Part shown: positions 1 to 8,644 of the stretch, piece after piece
Layout: each line of letters starts with the position of its first letter
Numbering within the stretch: position 1 is the first letter of the stretch
Source: Candidatus Neomarinimicrobiota bacterium
GTDB taxonomy: Bacteria > Fidelibacterota > Fidelibacteria > Fidelibacterales > Fidelibacteraceae
NCBI GenBank assembly: GCA_021157965.1
Contig: JAGGVO010000057.1
Location: 1 to 64,000 of the forward strand
Length of the DNA stretch: 64,000 nt
Reading direction: 5' to 3'
Program-made: the position numbers and the translations under genes
Notes under the pieces: generated by a model
What the model saw: the letters and a program-made list of their open reading frames with translations, nothing else
What the model was told of the DNA's origin: nothing
The model's database searches: none

Positions 1-536
1 CGGATAAGGCGGGAATTGATAACCTTTACCGGTTGGGGTGACGGCACCACGCGTCGCCAGCCTTTTCCGTCCACATACCGGACTTTCCAGCCGTGTTTCT
101 TTATCAGAGGCTGAATTTCTTTCTCTGTGAAAAACTGCCCGATAAATTTCGTAGGATGTGTACACGCCGGGTCGTTTTTATCAATAAGAACCTGAGTTAT
201 AATCGTGACCACTTCCTTTTTTATACCGGCATCGTGAAGCTTATTTTGCAGGGATTGTTCAATCATATAGCCGATGCTTCCCTGAGTGTCGGCCACCAAT
301 ACACCCAGAGGTGTTTCCGGAACAATGCCCCGGGAAAGTTCCACACGCTGAAGGGCATTCCCCACCTGGGGGCCGTTTCCATGGGAAATGACAAGCCGGT
401 ATCCGTTCCGAATAAAGGTCAACATTAAATCCATGGATTTTCGGGTATTGGCAAACTCCTCATGAATATTGCTTTTACCCCCGGGGGAAATGGCGTTTCC
501 CCCAAGGGCAATGACTGCTGTTTTATTGGACCGCAT
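1..536 (-). CDS. arcC: Carbamate kinase (3' end cut by window edge)
   Basis: Reads leftward from an ATG at 536 and runs off the window, giving about 178 residues of a roughly 310-residue family. The N-terminus MRSNKTAVIALGGNAISP is the amino-acid-kinase nucleotide-binding start. It is followed by NTRKSMD, the SHGNGPQVGN block and, near the edge, GWRRVVPSPQP, all typical of carbamate kinase. The enzyme transfers phosphate between carbamoyl phosphate and ADP in the cytoplasm, normally to make ATP in arginine or purine fermentation. Its ATG overlaps the stop of the preceding P-loop gene in TGATG, so the two are probably translationally coupled. The identification is strong; the direction of the reaction in this cell is unknown. 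Confidence 0.93.
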   Translation of the reverse strand, partial: MRSNKTAVIALGGNAISPGGKSNIHEEFANTRKSMDLMLTFIRNGYRLVISHGNGPQVGNALQRVELSRGIVPETPLGVLVADTQGSIGYMIEQSLQNKLHDAGIKKEVVTIITQVLIDKNDPACTHPTKFIGQFFTEKEIQPLIKKHGWKVRYVDGKGWRRVVPSPQPVKVINSRLI

Positions 537-1855
537 CAACGGATAAAATCCTTGAGAAGTTCTTTCAATGTGGGTTCGCCGATCTCCTGCAGCTCATACG
601 TCACCCGAACGGACGGCTGTTTGATTTTGATAACCCGGCGCAAATCAATGGGAGTCCCGATGATTACCACATCGCATTCTGTTTTGGCGATGGTTTTTTC
701 CAGATCCTTCATCTGTTGTTCACCATATCCCATCGCCGGAAGAAGAATACCGATGTCCGGGTATTTTTCAAAAGTCTTGGTAATGGTTCCCACTGTAAAG
801 GGACGGGGATCCACCGCTTCAGAAGCCCCGTACTTTTCAGCTGCCACCATGCCGGCACCATACTGCATTTCACCATGAGTCAATGTCGGGCCATCCTCTA
901 CAACCAAAGCCCGTTTCCCTTTAATCAGATTACCGTCTTCCACAAAAATGGGAGATGTTGCATCTACGATACGGGCATGGGGATTAATCTCCCGAACGGC
1001 CTGACGGACAGTTTCCACATCTTCAGGATTGGCGGTTTCAATTTTATTGATTACCACAATATCCGCCAGACGGAGATTTGTTTCTCCCGGATAGTAGGTG
1101 GTTTCATGTCCCGGTCTGTGAGGATCCACCACGGTAATTGTCAGATCCGCCTTATAAAAAGACGTATCATTATTGCCGCCATCCCAGAGGATCACATCCG
1201 CTTCTTTTTCCGCTTCCCTCAGGATTTTTTCATAATCCACACCGGCATAAATTACACTACCCATGGCAATATGAGGTTCATACTCTTCCATCTCTTCAAT
1301 CGTGCAATCATGTTTTTCAAGATCTTCCAATTCTGCAAAACGCTGAACGGACTGTTTGATCAGATCTCCATAGGGCATGGGATGGCGGATGGAAACCACT
1401 TTTTTCCCCATTTCATGCAGGGCTTTAATGACCCGGCGGGTTGTTTGGGACTTGCCACAGCCGGTTCGGATAGCTGTAATGGCAATCACCGGTTTTGTGG
1501 ATTCAACCATTGTTTTATTGCCTCCCAGGAGGACAAAATCCGCTCCGGCTGCATTCACCCGGGATGCTTTGTGCATAACATTTTCATGAGATATATCACT
1601 GTAGGCAAAATTAACAATATCAATTTTATGTTTATAAATCAGATCTTCCAGATCGGCTTCATCATAAATGGGAATCCCGTCGGGATACAGGTGTCCCGCC
1701 AGTTCCGCAGGATATTTCCTGCCGTCGATATCGGGAATCTGAGTCGCTGTGAAGGCCACCACTTCATACATCTCATTATCCCGGTAATAGGTATTGAAGT
1801 TGTGAAAATCCCGTCCGGCTGCGCCCATAATCAAAACTCTTTTTCGTTGTTTCAT
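536..1855 (-). CDS. Cyclic 2,3-diphosphoglycerate synthetase-like P-loop GTPase/ATPase
   Basis: A protein of 439 residues. The N-terminal 130 residues look like a Rossmann-type domain (VLIMGAAGRDFHNFN). A P-loop follows near residue 150 (AIRTGCGKSQTTR), then a GTPase-like centre with VILWDGGNNDTSF and VVINKIETA. Proteins of this build are usually named after the archaeal cyclic 2,3-diphosphoglycerate synthetase, but bacterial members have no settled role that I know of. An SD-like GAGAGG lies just upstream of the ATG. It sits 17 bp after lon and overlaps arcC in TGATG, which suggests a function linked to carbamoyl phosphate or to an acyl-phosphate ligation. Family membership is fairly sure; the substrate is not. 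Confidence 0.8.
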   Translation of the reverse strand: MKQRKRVLIMGAAGRDFHNFNTYYRDNEMYEVVAFTATQIPDIDGRKYPAELAGHLYPDGIPIYDEADLEDLIYKHKIDIVNFAYSDISHENVMHKASRVNAAGADFVLLGGNKTMVESTKPVIAITAIRTGCGKSQTTRRVIKALHEMGKKVVSIRHPMPYGDLIKQSVQRFAELEDLEKHDCTIEEMEEYEPHIAMGSVIYAGVDYEKILREAEKEADVILWDGGNNDTSFYKADLTITVVDPHRPGHETTYYPGETNLRLADIVVINKIETANPEDVETVRQAVREINPHARIVDATSPIFVEDGNLIKGKRALVVEDGPTLTHGEMQYGAGMVAAEKYGASEAVDPRPFTVGTITKTFEKYPDIGILLPAMGYGEQQMKDLEKTIAKTECDVVIIGTPIDLRRVIKIKQPSVRVTYELQEIGEPTLKELLKDFIR

Positions 1856-1872
1856 GCTTACCTCTCTTTTTG

Positions 1873-4248
1873 TTATTTTGACTTTTTATTTTTCGCTTTT
1901 CTGATCTCTCCGTGAAAAACCAGGGACTCAATTTCTTCATAACGGGTTACATAATAAAAGGTCATACCGTTTTTCACTTCTTCCGGAACACGTACAACAT
2001 CGCCCTTATTGGCAGCCGGTAGAATCACCTGTTTGATGCCTGCCCGCCGGGCAGCCGTCACTTTTTCCCGGACCCCTCCTACCGGAAGAATTCTTCCCCG
2101 AAGAGAGATTTCACCAGTCATCGCGATATCATGACGGATTTTTTTTCGAAGAAGAACAGACAAGACAGCCGTAGTAATCGTAACACCGGCTGAGGGACCG
2201 TCTTTGGGAATTGCCGCTGCAGGAAAGTGGAGATGTATGTCATAATCCAGGAATCGGTTTGTTTTGATGCCATACACATCGGCATTGGCCCGGAGAAATG
2301 AAATCGCCGTACTGACCGATTCTTTCATGACATCCCCTAATTGTCCCGTCATCTTCTGACTGCCTGTTCCCTTCATCAGGGTGGCTTCCACCGGTAACAC
2401 ATCCCCGCCGGATTCTGTGTATGCGAGCCCCACGGCAACTCCTGTCATATCCCGGTGAGGGACTTCTTCCTTAAAAACCCGGGGAGGCCCCAGATATGTT
2501 TCCAGATTCCTGGTGGATATGTTTACCCGCGAAGAACCAGGTTCTTCGGCAATTTTTCTGGCGACTTTCCGGCATATCTGACTGATGTACTGCTCCAGTT
2601 TACGGACTCCCGCTTCCATCGTATAATTTTCTATAATATTTTCTATAGCTTTAGCTGTAAAACGAATCTGAGAACCTGTCAGACCGGCGCTTTTTACCTG
2701 CCTTGGAACCAGAAACCGTTTAGCAATCTGGATTTTTTCCGGCGTAATATAGCCGGGAAGATGGATTATTTCCATTCTGTCCAGCAGAGCATCAGGAATG
2801 GTAAATTCCTGATTTGCAGTTGCTATAAAAAAAACGTTGGACAGATCGAAGCTGACTTCCAGGTAATTATCCCTGAAATCAAAATTCTGTTCCGGATCCA
2901 GGACTTCCAGCAGTGCACTGGACGGATCCCCCCTGAAATCCTGTCCCACCTTATCCACCTCATCCAGCATGATGAGAGGGTTTTTTACACCGATTTTTCG
3001 GATATACTGGATAATCCGCCCGGGCATGGCACCAATATATGTTTTTCGGTGACCGCGGATCTCAGCCTCATCGTGCATCCCCCCCAGAGAGAAACGGATG
3101 AATTTCCGCCCCATAGCCTTAGCAATGGATTGCCCCAGAGAGGTTTTACCAACCCCGGGAGGTCCTACAAAACAAAGGATGGGACTTTTTGCCTCTTTAT
3201 TTAAGGAGAGAACAGCCAGAAATTCAAGTATGCGGTTTTTAACATCTTCAAGGCCGTAATGGTCTGCATCCAGAATGGCTGCCGCTTTTTTCAGTTCCAG
3301 CATGGCATCTGTCTTTGCTCCCCAGGGAAGTCCCAGCAACCAATCCAGGTAATTCCTCCCGACGGAATATTCCGATGAGGAGGGATGCATAAGTTTCAGC
3401 CGGTCCAATTCTTTTTCTGCGGCTTCCCGGGCCTCCTTTGAGAGAGGCAGAGAATTCATCTTATGCCGGATTTCAGACAATTCCGGATTGGATTCTTCAT
3501 CTTCGCCCAATTCATTCTGAATGGCTTTCATTTGCTCACGGAGATAGTACTCACGCTGAGTCTGATTCAGAGAAGAACTGACCCGGTCATGAATTTTAGC
3601 GTTCAGCTCTATCAGTTTCAGCTCTTTTTTCAACAGTCTGACCAGAATGGTCAAACGCTCGGTGATGCGGTTTTCTTCCAGTATTTGTTGTTTTTCAGAG
3701 ACTTTCAGATTCAGAGCGGAAGTGACCAAATCACTGAGTTTGGACGGATCCTCAATAGAAAAAACAATTTCCTGAATTTCTTCCGGAAGCACCGGTGAAA
3801 GAGCAAGTATTTGCTGAAAAAGGTCTGCAATCATCCGGGTGAGGGCTTCGGTCTTCAGCGAATTACCGGTTGTTTCCACAAGGGAATGAACCCGGGCAAC
3901 AGGATAGGGTTCTTCTTTAACAATTTTATCCAGACTGATGCGATGGAGTCCCCGGAAAAGTACCCTCATGGAGCCGTCAGAGCTTTGAAACATTTTCAAG
4001 ATCAGGCATGCAACACCGACTTTAAAAAGATCATTGGATTCATCCAGTAAATCATCCGGATTTTTCCGGGCAAAAACCCCCACGATCCTGTCTGACGTGA
4101 CAGCATCCTGAATCAGTTGAAGATGACGTTCTTCCCGGACAACGACAGGAAAAATGATATTGGGAAAGGGGACATTCCCATCGATAGCCAACAGTTTTAT
4201 TTGATCAGAACTATCCGGTGATTTGCGTTTTTTTTCAGTTGATGGCAT
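1873..4248 (-). CDS. lon: ATP-dependent protease Lon
   Basis: A protein of 791 residues, the usual length for bacterial Lon. Domains in order: a LAN substrate-binding domain (about residues 18-210), a coiled coil, an AAA+ module with Walker A GPPGVGKTS at 362-370 and Walker B LIMLDEVDK, and a C-terminal protease domain. The catalytic serine is in KDGPSAG (Ser686) and the lysine in GGVREKV (Lys729). The 43-residue spacing matches the Ser-Lys dyad of the E. coli enzyme. It degrades misfolded and regulatory proteins in the cytoplasm. I found no CIRCE element upstream. The cDPGS-like gene and arcC follow closely and may share its transcript. Confidence 0.97.
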   Translation of the reverse strand: MPSTEKKRKSPDSSDQIKLLAIDGNVPFPNIIFPVVVREERHLQLIQDAVTSDRIVGVFARKNPDDLLDESNDLFKVGVACLILKMFQSSDGSMRVLFRGLHRISLDKIVKEEPYPVARVHSLVETTGNSLKTEALTRMIADLFQQILALSPVLPEEIQEIVFSIEDPSKLSDLVTSALNLKVSEKQQILEENRITERLTILVRLLKKELKLIELNAKIHDRVSSSLNQTQREYYLREQMKAIQNELGEDEESNPELSEIRHKMNSLPLSKEAREAAEKELDRLKLMHPSSSEYSVGRNYLDWLLGLPWGAKTDAMLELKKAAAILDADHYGLEDVKNRILEFLAVLSLNKEAKSPILCFVGPPGVGKTSLGQSIAKAMGRKFIRFSLGGMHDEAEIRGHRKTYIGAMPGRIIQYIRKIGVKNPLIMLDEVDKVGQDFRGDPSSALLEVLDPEQNFDFRDNYLEVSFDLSNVFFIATANQEFTIPDALLDRMEIIHLPGYITPEKIQIAKRFLVPRQVKSAGLTGSQIRFTAKAIENIIENYTMEAGVRKLEQYISQICRKVARKIAEEPGSSRVNISTRNLETYLGPPRVFKEEVPHRDMTGVAVGLAYTESGGDVLPVEATLMKGTGSQKMTGQLGDVMKESVSTAISFLRANADVYGIKTNRFLDYDIHLHFPAAAIPKDGPSAGVTITTAVLSVLLRKKIRHDIAMTGEISLRGRILPVGGVREKVTAARRAGIKQVILPAANKGDVVRVPEEVKNGMTFYYVTRYEEIESLVFHGEIRKAKNKKSK

Positions 4249-4369
4249 GGGTGGTTTTTTCCAAAAACATGGTAAATAGGTGAGCTTTTTTATTTATTTC
4301 CGGCATTTGCTTTCATACTCTCTCTCAGAAAGTGAAAGTTAGAGAAAACTGGGGGTTCTTTCAAGCAAA

Positions 4370-5359
4370 TTAGCCTTCAGAGAGCTCTTTCAACAGAGTA
4401 TGAAAAGATTCTATAACGACCTTCATTTCATTTGCAGATCGGCACATATTTGCTTTTTGCCTGAAACCGGAGCCATGGGGAAGGCCCGTGGTATACCATG
4501 AAAGATGGGACTTAAAAATCTTATAGCCCTGATCAGGTCCGTAAAAGCTCACCACATCCCTGAAATGTTTTTTCATAAGGTCAATTTTCTCCGTAGGGGA
4601 AGGATTTTCAGGGACCGGTTTCCCGCTTAGAGCAGCTTTAATTTGTCTGAGCAGCCAGGGATTCCCCAAGGCTCCCCTGCCGACCATCACGCCGTCGCAT
4701 CCGGTTTCATCCATCATTCTCAGGGCATCATCGGCAGTACGAATATCCCCGTTTCCGATAACCGGCAACCGGGTATTTTGTTTCAGAAGCCGGATCAAAG
4801 ACCAATCCGCCCGGCCCTTATATCGCATGAGAGTTGTCCGGGGATGAAGGGTTATGAGTTGAATGCCACTCTCTTCCAAAACCGGAGCGATTTGTGGAAT
4901 AATCAGATGTTTATCATCCCATCCGGAACGGATTTTAACCGTCACGGGCACAGTTACTGCCGATGAGACCGCCGAGGTAATATCCCGAAGCCGTTCCAAA
5001 TCTTTTAACACAGCACTGCCGCCCCCCTTTTTGACCACTTTGGGAACGGGACATCCAAAATTCAGATCGATCAAGTCCGGTTTAAAATTTTTTTCAATAA
5101 AAACTGCCGCATTGGCCAGAACCTGTGGATCGTGGCCGAAAATTTGAATGCCGACAGGCCGTTCACTCGCTTGGAATGTCATATAACGAAGGGTTTTCCG
5201 ATTATTCCGGATGACACCCTCCGAGCTGACAAATTCGGAATACGTCACTTCAGCCCCGAAATCCCGGCAGATTTGACGAAAAGGCATATCCGTAACACCG
5301 GCCATGGGGGCAAGAAACAGAGGGACCCCGATATTGAGTTTTTCTAAAAGAGATTGCAT
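4370..5359 (-). CDS. dusB: tRNA-dihydrouridine synthase
   Basis: A protein of 329 residues with the Dus TIM-barrel pattern: the N-terminal LAPMAGVTDMPFRQ, the FGCPVPKVVKKGGGSAVL block that carries the catalytic Cys, the FMN-binding VKIRSGWDD, the HPRTTLMRYKG segment, and VIGNGDI with GVMVGRGALGNPW near the C-terminus. It reduces uridine in tRNA D-loops using FMN and NADPH. The KGGGSAVL and GRGALGNPW forms point to the DusB subfamily. It is 5 bp downstream of the diguanylate cyclase gene on the same strand. Nothing unusual is visible; subfamily assignment is less certain than the Dus identity. Confidence 0.93.
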   Translation of the reverse strand: MQSLLEKLNIGVPLFLAPMAGVTDMPFRQICRDFGAEVTYSEFVSSEGVIRNNRKTLRYMTFQASERPVGIQIFGHDPQVLANAAVFIEKNFKPDLIDLNFGCPVPKVVKKGGGSAVLKDLERLRDITSAVSSAVTVPVTVKIRSGWDDKHLIIPQIAPVLEESGIQLITLHPRTTLMRYKGRADWSLIRLLKQNTRLPVIGNGDIRTADDALRMMDETGCDGVMVGRGALGNPWLLRQIKAALSGKPVPENPSPTEKIDLMKKHFRDVVSFYGPDQGYKIFKSHLSWYTTGLPHGSGFRQKANMCRSANEMKVVIESFHTLLKELSEG

Positions 5360-5364
5360 ATCAA

Positions 5365-6624
5365 TCAGAGAAGATTCCTGAAATGAGTTACACGGTTCCT
5401 GCCGCTGTTTTTTGAAACATAAAGGGCTTTATCAGCCTGCTGGATCAACTTATCAATGTCCACTTCTCCGCCGGACCATGTTGAAACACCCAAACTCATA
5501 GTCACCGGTTTATCCAAACAGTCGTTCAACCCCTCTTTGAAACCCTTTCGAAGCTTTTCAGCCACATACATCGCATTGATCTCATTCACATTGGATATGA
5601 AAATGACAAACTCCTCACCGCCAAATCGGGCCAGGATATCATAATTACGAAGATTATTCCGCATAATTTTTGCACTTTCAATTAAAATCTTATCGCCCGT
5701 ATCATGACCGAAAGTATCATTAATCCGCTTAAAATGATCAATATCTGTCATAATGATGGAAAAGGGCAGATTCTGACGCCGTGAAAGGTTGATATAAGGC
5801 ATGATCTGATCGTAGAAACTCCGCCGGTTGAGCAACTGAGTCAGGTAATCCACCTCGGATAACTTTTTAATCGCTTTCATAGAAAGGACAGTTCTAAGCA
5901 GACCTGAGATTTTTAGCGTGAGTTCATCGATGTCAAAAGGGATGTGGAGAAAATCATTCACACCCATGTCATACAGCTTGTGAAACATAACCCGTCTATT
6001 GCCGGCAGACAGGGCCAAAACAGGCAAATTGGCATCTTTGCTCCGAATGTTGCTTAAAAGCAATGCTGAATCTTCATCCTGACAGTCCGCATTGACAACC
6101 ACAAGATCAAAGGGTTTAGTCTTCAGAAGCTCTTCAGCCCCTGCATAAGTTTCTGCAAATGTAGCCCCGTATTTGTAAATCCTGCTGATATTTCTGAATA
6201 ATTTTCGTTCTGTTTCGTCCGGAAGAATAAATAAAATCTTGCTCTTTGCATGATTTCTTAAGTCGTTAAAAAACTCTGAAACAACGGGACGTATTGACTG
6301 ATATGGTTGGGACATTTCAAGAATTTTGACAACCGGAAAATGGTTATAGGCTTCCAAGACGGATGATTCATGTTCCGGAACCAGCATTATCAGAGGTATT
6401 TTCTCCCGGTTTGCCAAAGGGAGAATATCCGTCAGTTTATGATGACAAATGATCATTAAATCTGGCGGAAAATGGAGCATTTCTTTTTTTATATCACGTA
6501 AATGATCAGGAGAAAAACTTTTAATCTTGATTGTCTCTGTTGATAAATCATCCCTGAGAAAGGCAATCAGGTCTTTCTGATCATTTAAAATCCAGATCAG
6601 TCGATTTTCGCTGATTTCAGCCAT
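5365..6624 (-). CDS. Diguanylate cyclase with degenerate receiver-like N-terminus
   Basis: A protein of 419 residues. Residues 1-125 and about 130-245 look like two receiver-type folds, and a GGDEF domain fills 250-415. The cyclase domain looks active: DYLTQLLNRRSF, DIDHFKRINDTFGHDTGD and GGEEF are intact. An RNYD sequence sits five residues before GGEEF, which matches the RxxD product-inhibition I-site. It should make cyclic di-GMP. In the second receiver-like domain the usual phospho-Asp position reads FDLVVVNAD, with Asn in place of Asp, so phosphorylation control is doubtful. The ATG overlaps the hldD stop as TAATG. The cyclase call is firm; what signal it senses is unknown. Confidence 0.88.
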   Translation of the reverse strand: MAEISENRLIWILNDQKDLIAFLRDDLSTETIKIKSFSPDHLRDIKKEMLHFPPDLMIICHHKLTDILPLANREKIPLIMLVPEHESSVLEAYNHFPVVKILEMSQPYQSIRPVVSEFFNDLRNHAKSKILFILPDETERKLFRNISRIYKYGATFAETYAGAEELLKTKPFDLVVVNADCQDEDSALLLSNIRSKDANLPVLALSAGNRRVMFHKLYDMGVNDFLHIPFDIDELTLKISGLLRTVLSMKAIKKLSEVDYLTQLLNRRSFYDQIMPYINLSRRQNLPFSIIMTDIDHFKRINDTFGHDTGDKILIESAKIMRNNLRNYDILARFGGEEFVIFISNVNEINAMYVAEKLRKGFKEGLNDCLDKPVTMSLGVSTWSGGEVDIDKLIQQADKALYVSKNSGRNRVTHFRNLL

Positions 6625-7589
6625 TAGCTTATGGGATCAGCATCCTTCATTGCAGATTGCATCCATTCTACTGTTTTTTGTATCCCTTTTTCCAGTGTAT
6701 AATCAGGAGTGTAGCCTAGTTTATCACGAGTTTCACGGATATCGGCACAGGTATTATTCTGGTAAAACGTGTATGGATTATCAAAATATTCTATATAGTG
6801 ATCTGTTCCCAGTGCTTCGTTCAGAATTGCAACAATTTCATTAAAGGTCCTGGAAACTCCAGAACCGACATTGAAAATCCCGCTAAAACCTGCAGAAGCC
6901 GCTTTCAGATTTGCCTGGACAATGTCGTCCACAAATACAAAATCCCGTCGTTGATCACCGAATTTAAAAAGACGGGGGGGTATGTTTCTTCGCATTTTCA
7001 GGGCAAGTTGTAAAATCATGGAAGCCATTTTGCCCTTATAATATTCCCCTGGGCCGTACACATTGAAATAACGAAGTCCTGTGACACTGTGCTGAAGTTC
7101 CGGATTCTTTTTAAGGTAGAGGCGGGTCATTTCATCCATCAGATATTTTGAATAGCCATAGACATTTTCGGGAATTTCTCCTTTTCCCACCCTGTTGGGT
7201 GAGGGGGAATTGCCATAAACTGCAGCGCTTGAGGCATAGACGAGGGAGGCCTGATTGCGGGAGGCAAGATCCAGAAGAAATGAAAAGGAGTTTGTATTCA
7301 CCTCTATCATTTTTTTCTGGTCACTCACTGTTGTATCGGTTATGGCTCCCTGATGAAAAATTACATCAAAGTGCCTGTCTTTTAATTGCCTTAAAATATT
7401 CTCATCGGTCAGATCCCCGGCAATTAATTCCCCCTGATAACCGATCAGATTTTTGAAATGGCCATTCACAAAAGCATCCAAAACACAGATTTCGGCATCA
7501 GGCCACCGGGAGGTGATTGTTTTCACGAGATTTGATCCAATGAATCCTGCACCGCCTGTAATCAGTATCTTTTTTCCGTTATAGTTCAT
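6624..7589 (-). CDS. hldD: ADP-L-glycero-D-manno-heptose 6-epimerase-like SDR
   Basis: A protein of 321 residues of the extended short-chain dehydrogenase class. The NAD(P)-binding motif TGGAGFIGSN is at the N-terminus, SSAAVYG and the YGYSK catalytic motif lie mid-protein, and RYFNVYGPGEYYKGKMASM matches the heptose epimerase branch rather than GalE. HldD converts ADP-D-glycero-manno-heptose to the L-glycero epimer for the LPS inner core. A gmhB-type heptose phosphatase lies at the far end of this window, which supports a heptose-containing LPS. Its stop overlaps the following diguanylate cyclase start. The alternative is another nucleotide-sugar epimerase. Confidence 0.87.
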   Translation of the reverse strand: MNYNGKKILITGGAGFIGSNLVKTITSRWPDAEICVLDAFVNGHFKNLIGYQGELIAGDLTDENILRQLKDRHFDVIFHQGAITDTTVSDQKKMIEVNTNSFSFLLDLASRNQASLVYASSAAVYGNSPSPNRVGKGEIPENVYGYSKYLMDEMTRLYLKKNPELQHSVTGLRYFNVYGPGEYYKGKMASMILQLALKMRRNIPPRLFKFGDQRRDFVFVDDIVQANLKAASAGFSGIFNVGSGVSRTFNEIVAILNEALGTDHYIEYFDNPYTFYQNNTCADIRETRDKLGYTPDYTLEKGIQKTVEWMQSAMKDADPIS

Positions 7590-7669
7590 GTGATAATCCG
7601 TCGCTTGTTACATATTGTAAATATACACAATTGGGGGAGTGATGAATACCCGGAACTCCACTTAAAACC

Positions 7670-8581
7670 CTATAAATTAAGTGTAATTCCTTCTTCATCC
7701 AGTGTTTTCCGAAGGGATCCGTCATGTTTTACAAGACGTTTTTCGGCTTCTTCGTAAGATACATTCAAAGAAGCCATCACCAGGGTTGCTTTCACCCGCC
7801 CACCGGCTTTGGTTAAAAGATCCATGGCTTTGTCATAATCAATACCGGTACAATGCCTCACAATGCGTGCCCCACGGTCCCACAATTTTTTATTGGTTGT
7901 CATCAGATCCACCATGAGATTCCCATAGGTTTTATGCATGAGAACCATCGCCGATGTCGAAATCATATTCAGGATTAATTTTGTGGCAGTCCCTGCTTTC
8001 ATACGGGTTGAACCGGTAATCACTTCCGGTCCCACAATAGTTTTTATAAGCACATCCACATAATCCGGTTTATCAAATTCATTACAAACCAGGAGTCCGG
8101 TTGTAACTCCGATTTCCTTCGCACGTTTCAGGGCGCCATGGACATAGGAGGCCATACCGCTTGTTGTGATTCCCAGAAGACAGTCCTTTTCTGTCAGCCC
8201 CCGCTCGTCCACAATTTTAACACCCTCGTCATATTCATCTTCAGCCCCTTCAACAGCTGTGACCAGCGCCGCGAGTCCGCCACACATAATTCCCTGAACC
8301 AGGGAATTGGGAGCTGAATAGGTAGGGGGAATTTCTGACGCATCCAAAACACCCAGGCGGCCGCTTGTTCCGGCACCGATATAGAACAACTTTCCCTTTT
8401 TTCGAAAACTTTCAACGACTTTATCCGCAAATTCCCCGATTGCAGGAATTGCCTTTTCCACAGCGAGGGGAACAGATTTATCCTCTTTGTTTATGAGATA
8501 AAGAATTTCACCGGTATCCATTTCATCAATATTCATACTCGCCAGATTTTGCATTTCCGTGTGTTTGTCACTGATGGCCAT
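7670..8581 (-). CDS. murQ: N-acetylmuramic acid 6-phosphate etherase
   Basis: A protein of 303 residues. I place the start at the ATG at 8581 (MAISDKHTEMQNLASM) because AGGGGAG lies just upstream; a TTG 21 bp earlier would bury that site. SIS-domain features are clear: YIGAGTSGRLGVLDASE, the catalytic Glu region VEGAEDEYDEG, the GITTSGMASYV loop and GSTRMKAGTATKLILN. MurQ splits the lactyl ether of MurNAc-6-phosphate to GlcNAc-6-phosphate and lactate in the cytoplasm. With the NamZ-like lipoprotein three genes upstream it forms a MurNAc salvage pair. The MurNAc kinase or PTS is not in the window. Confidence 0.95.
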   Translation of the reverse strand: MAISDKHTEMQNLASMNIDEMDTGEILYLINKEDKSVPLAVEKAIPAIGEFADKVVESFRKKGKLFYIGAGTSGRLGVLDASEIPPTYSAPNSLVQGIMCGGLAALVTAVEGAEDEYDEGVKIVDERGLTEKDCLLGITTSGMASYVHGALKRAKEIGVTTGLLVCNEFDKPDYVDVLIKTIVGPEVITGSTRMKAGTATKLILNMISTSAMVLMHKTYGNLMVDLMTTNKKLWDRGARIVRHCTGIDYDKAMDLLTKAGGRVKATLVMASLNVSYEEAEKRLVKHDGSLRKTLDEEGITLNL

Positions 8582-8644
8582 AGTGCTCCCCTGTTGTTTC
8601 AACGGGCAATTTTACAAGTTAATCATAAATATTCCAATATCGGA

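Noticed and set aside
716-1915. Plus-strand open frame of 399 residues
   Set aside because: It lies antisense to the cDPGS-like gene and has no coding motif. Its length follows from the codon use of the real gene.
4249-4369. CIRCE or heat-shock promoter before lon
   Set aside because: No GCACTC inverted repeat is present; CTTGAAA occurs but without a matching -10.
8582-8602. TTG start giving a longer MurQ
   Set aside because: The ribosome site lies inside this extension, so the ATG at 8581 is preferred.
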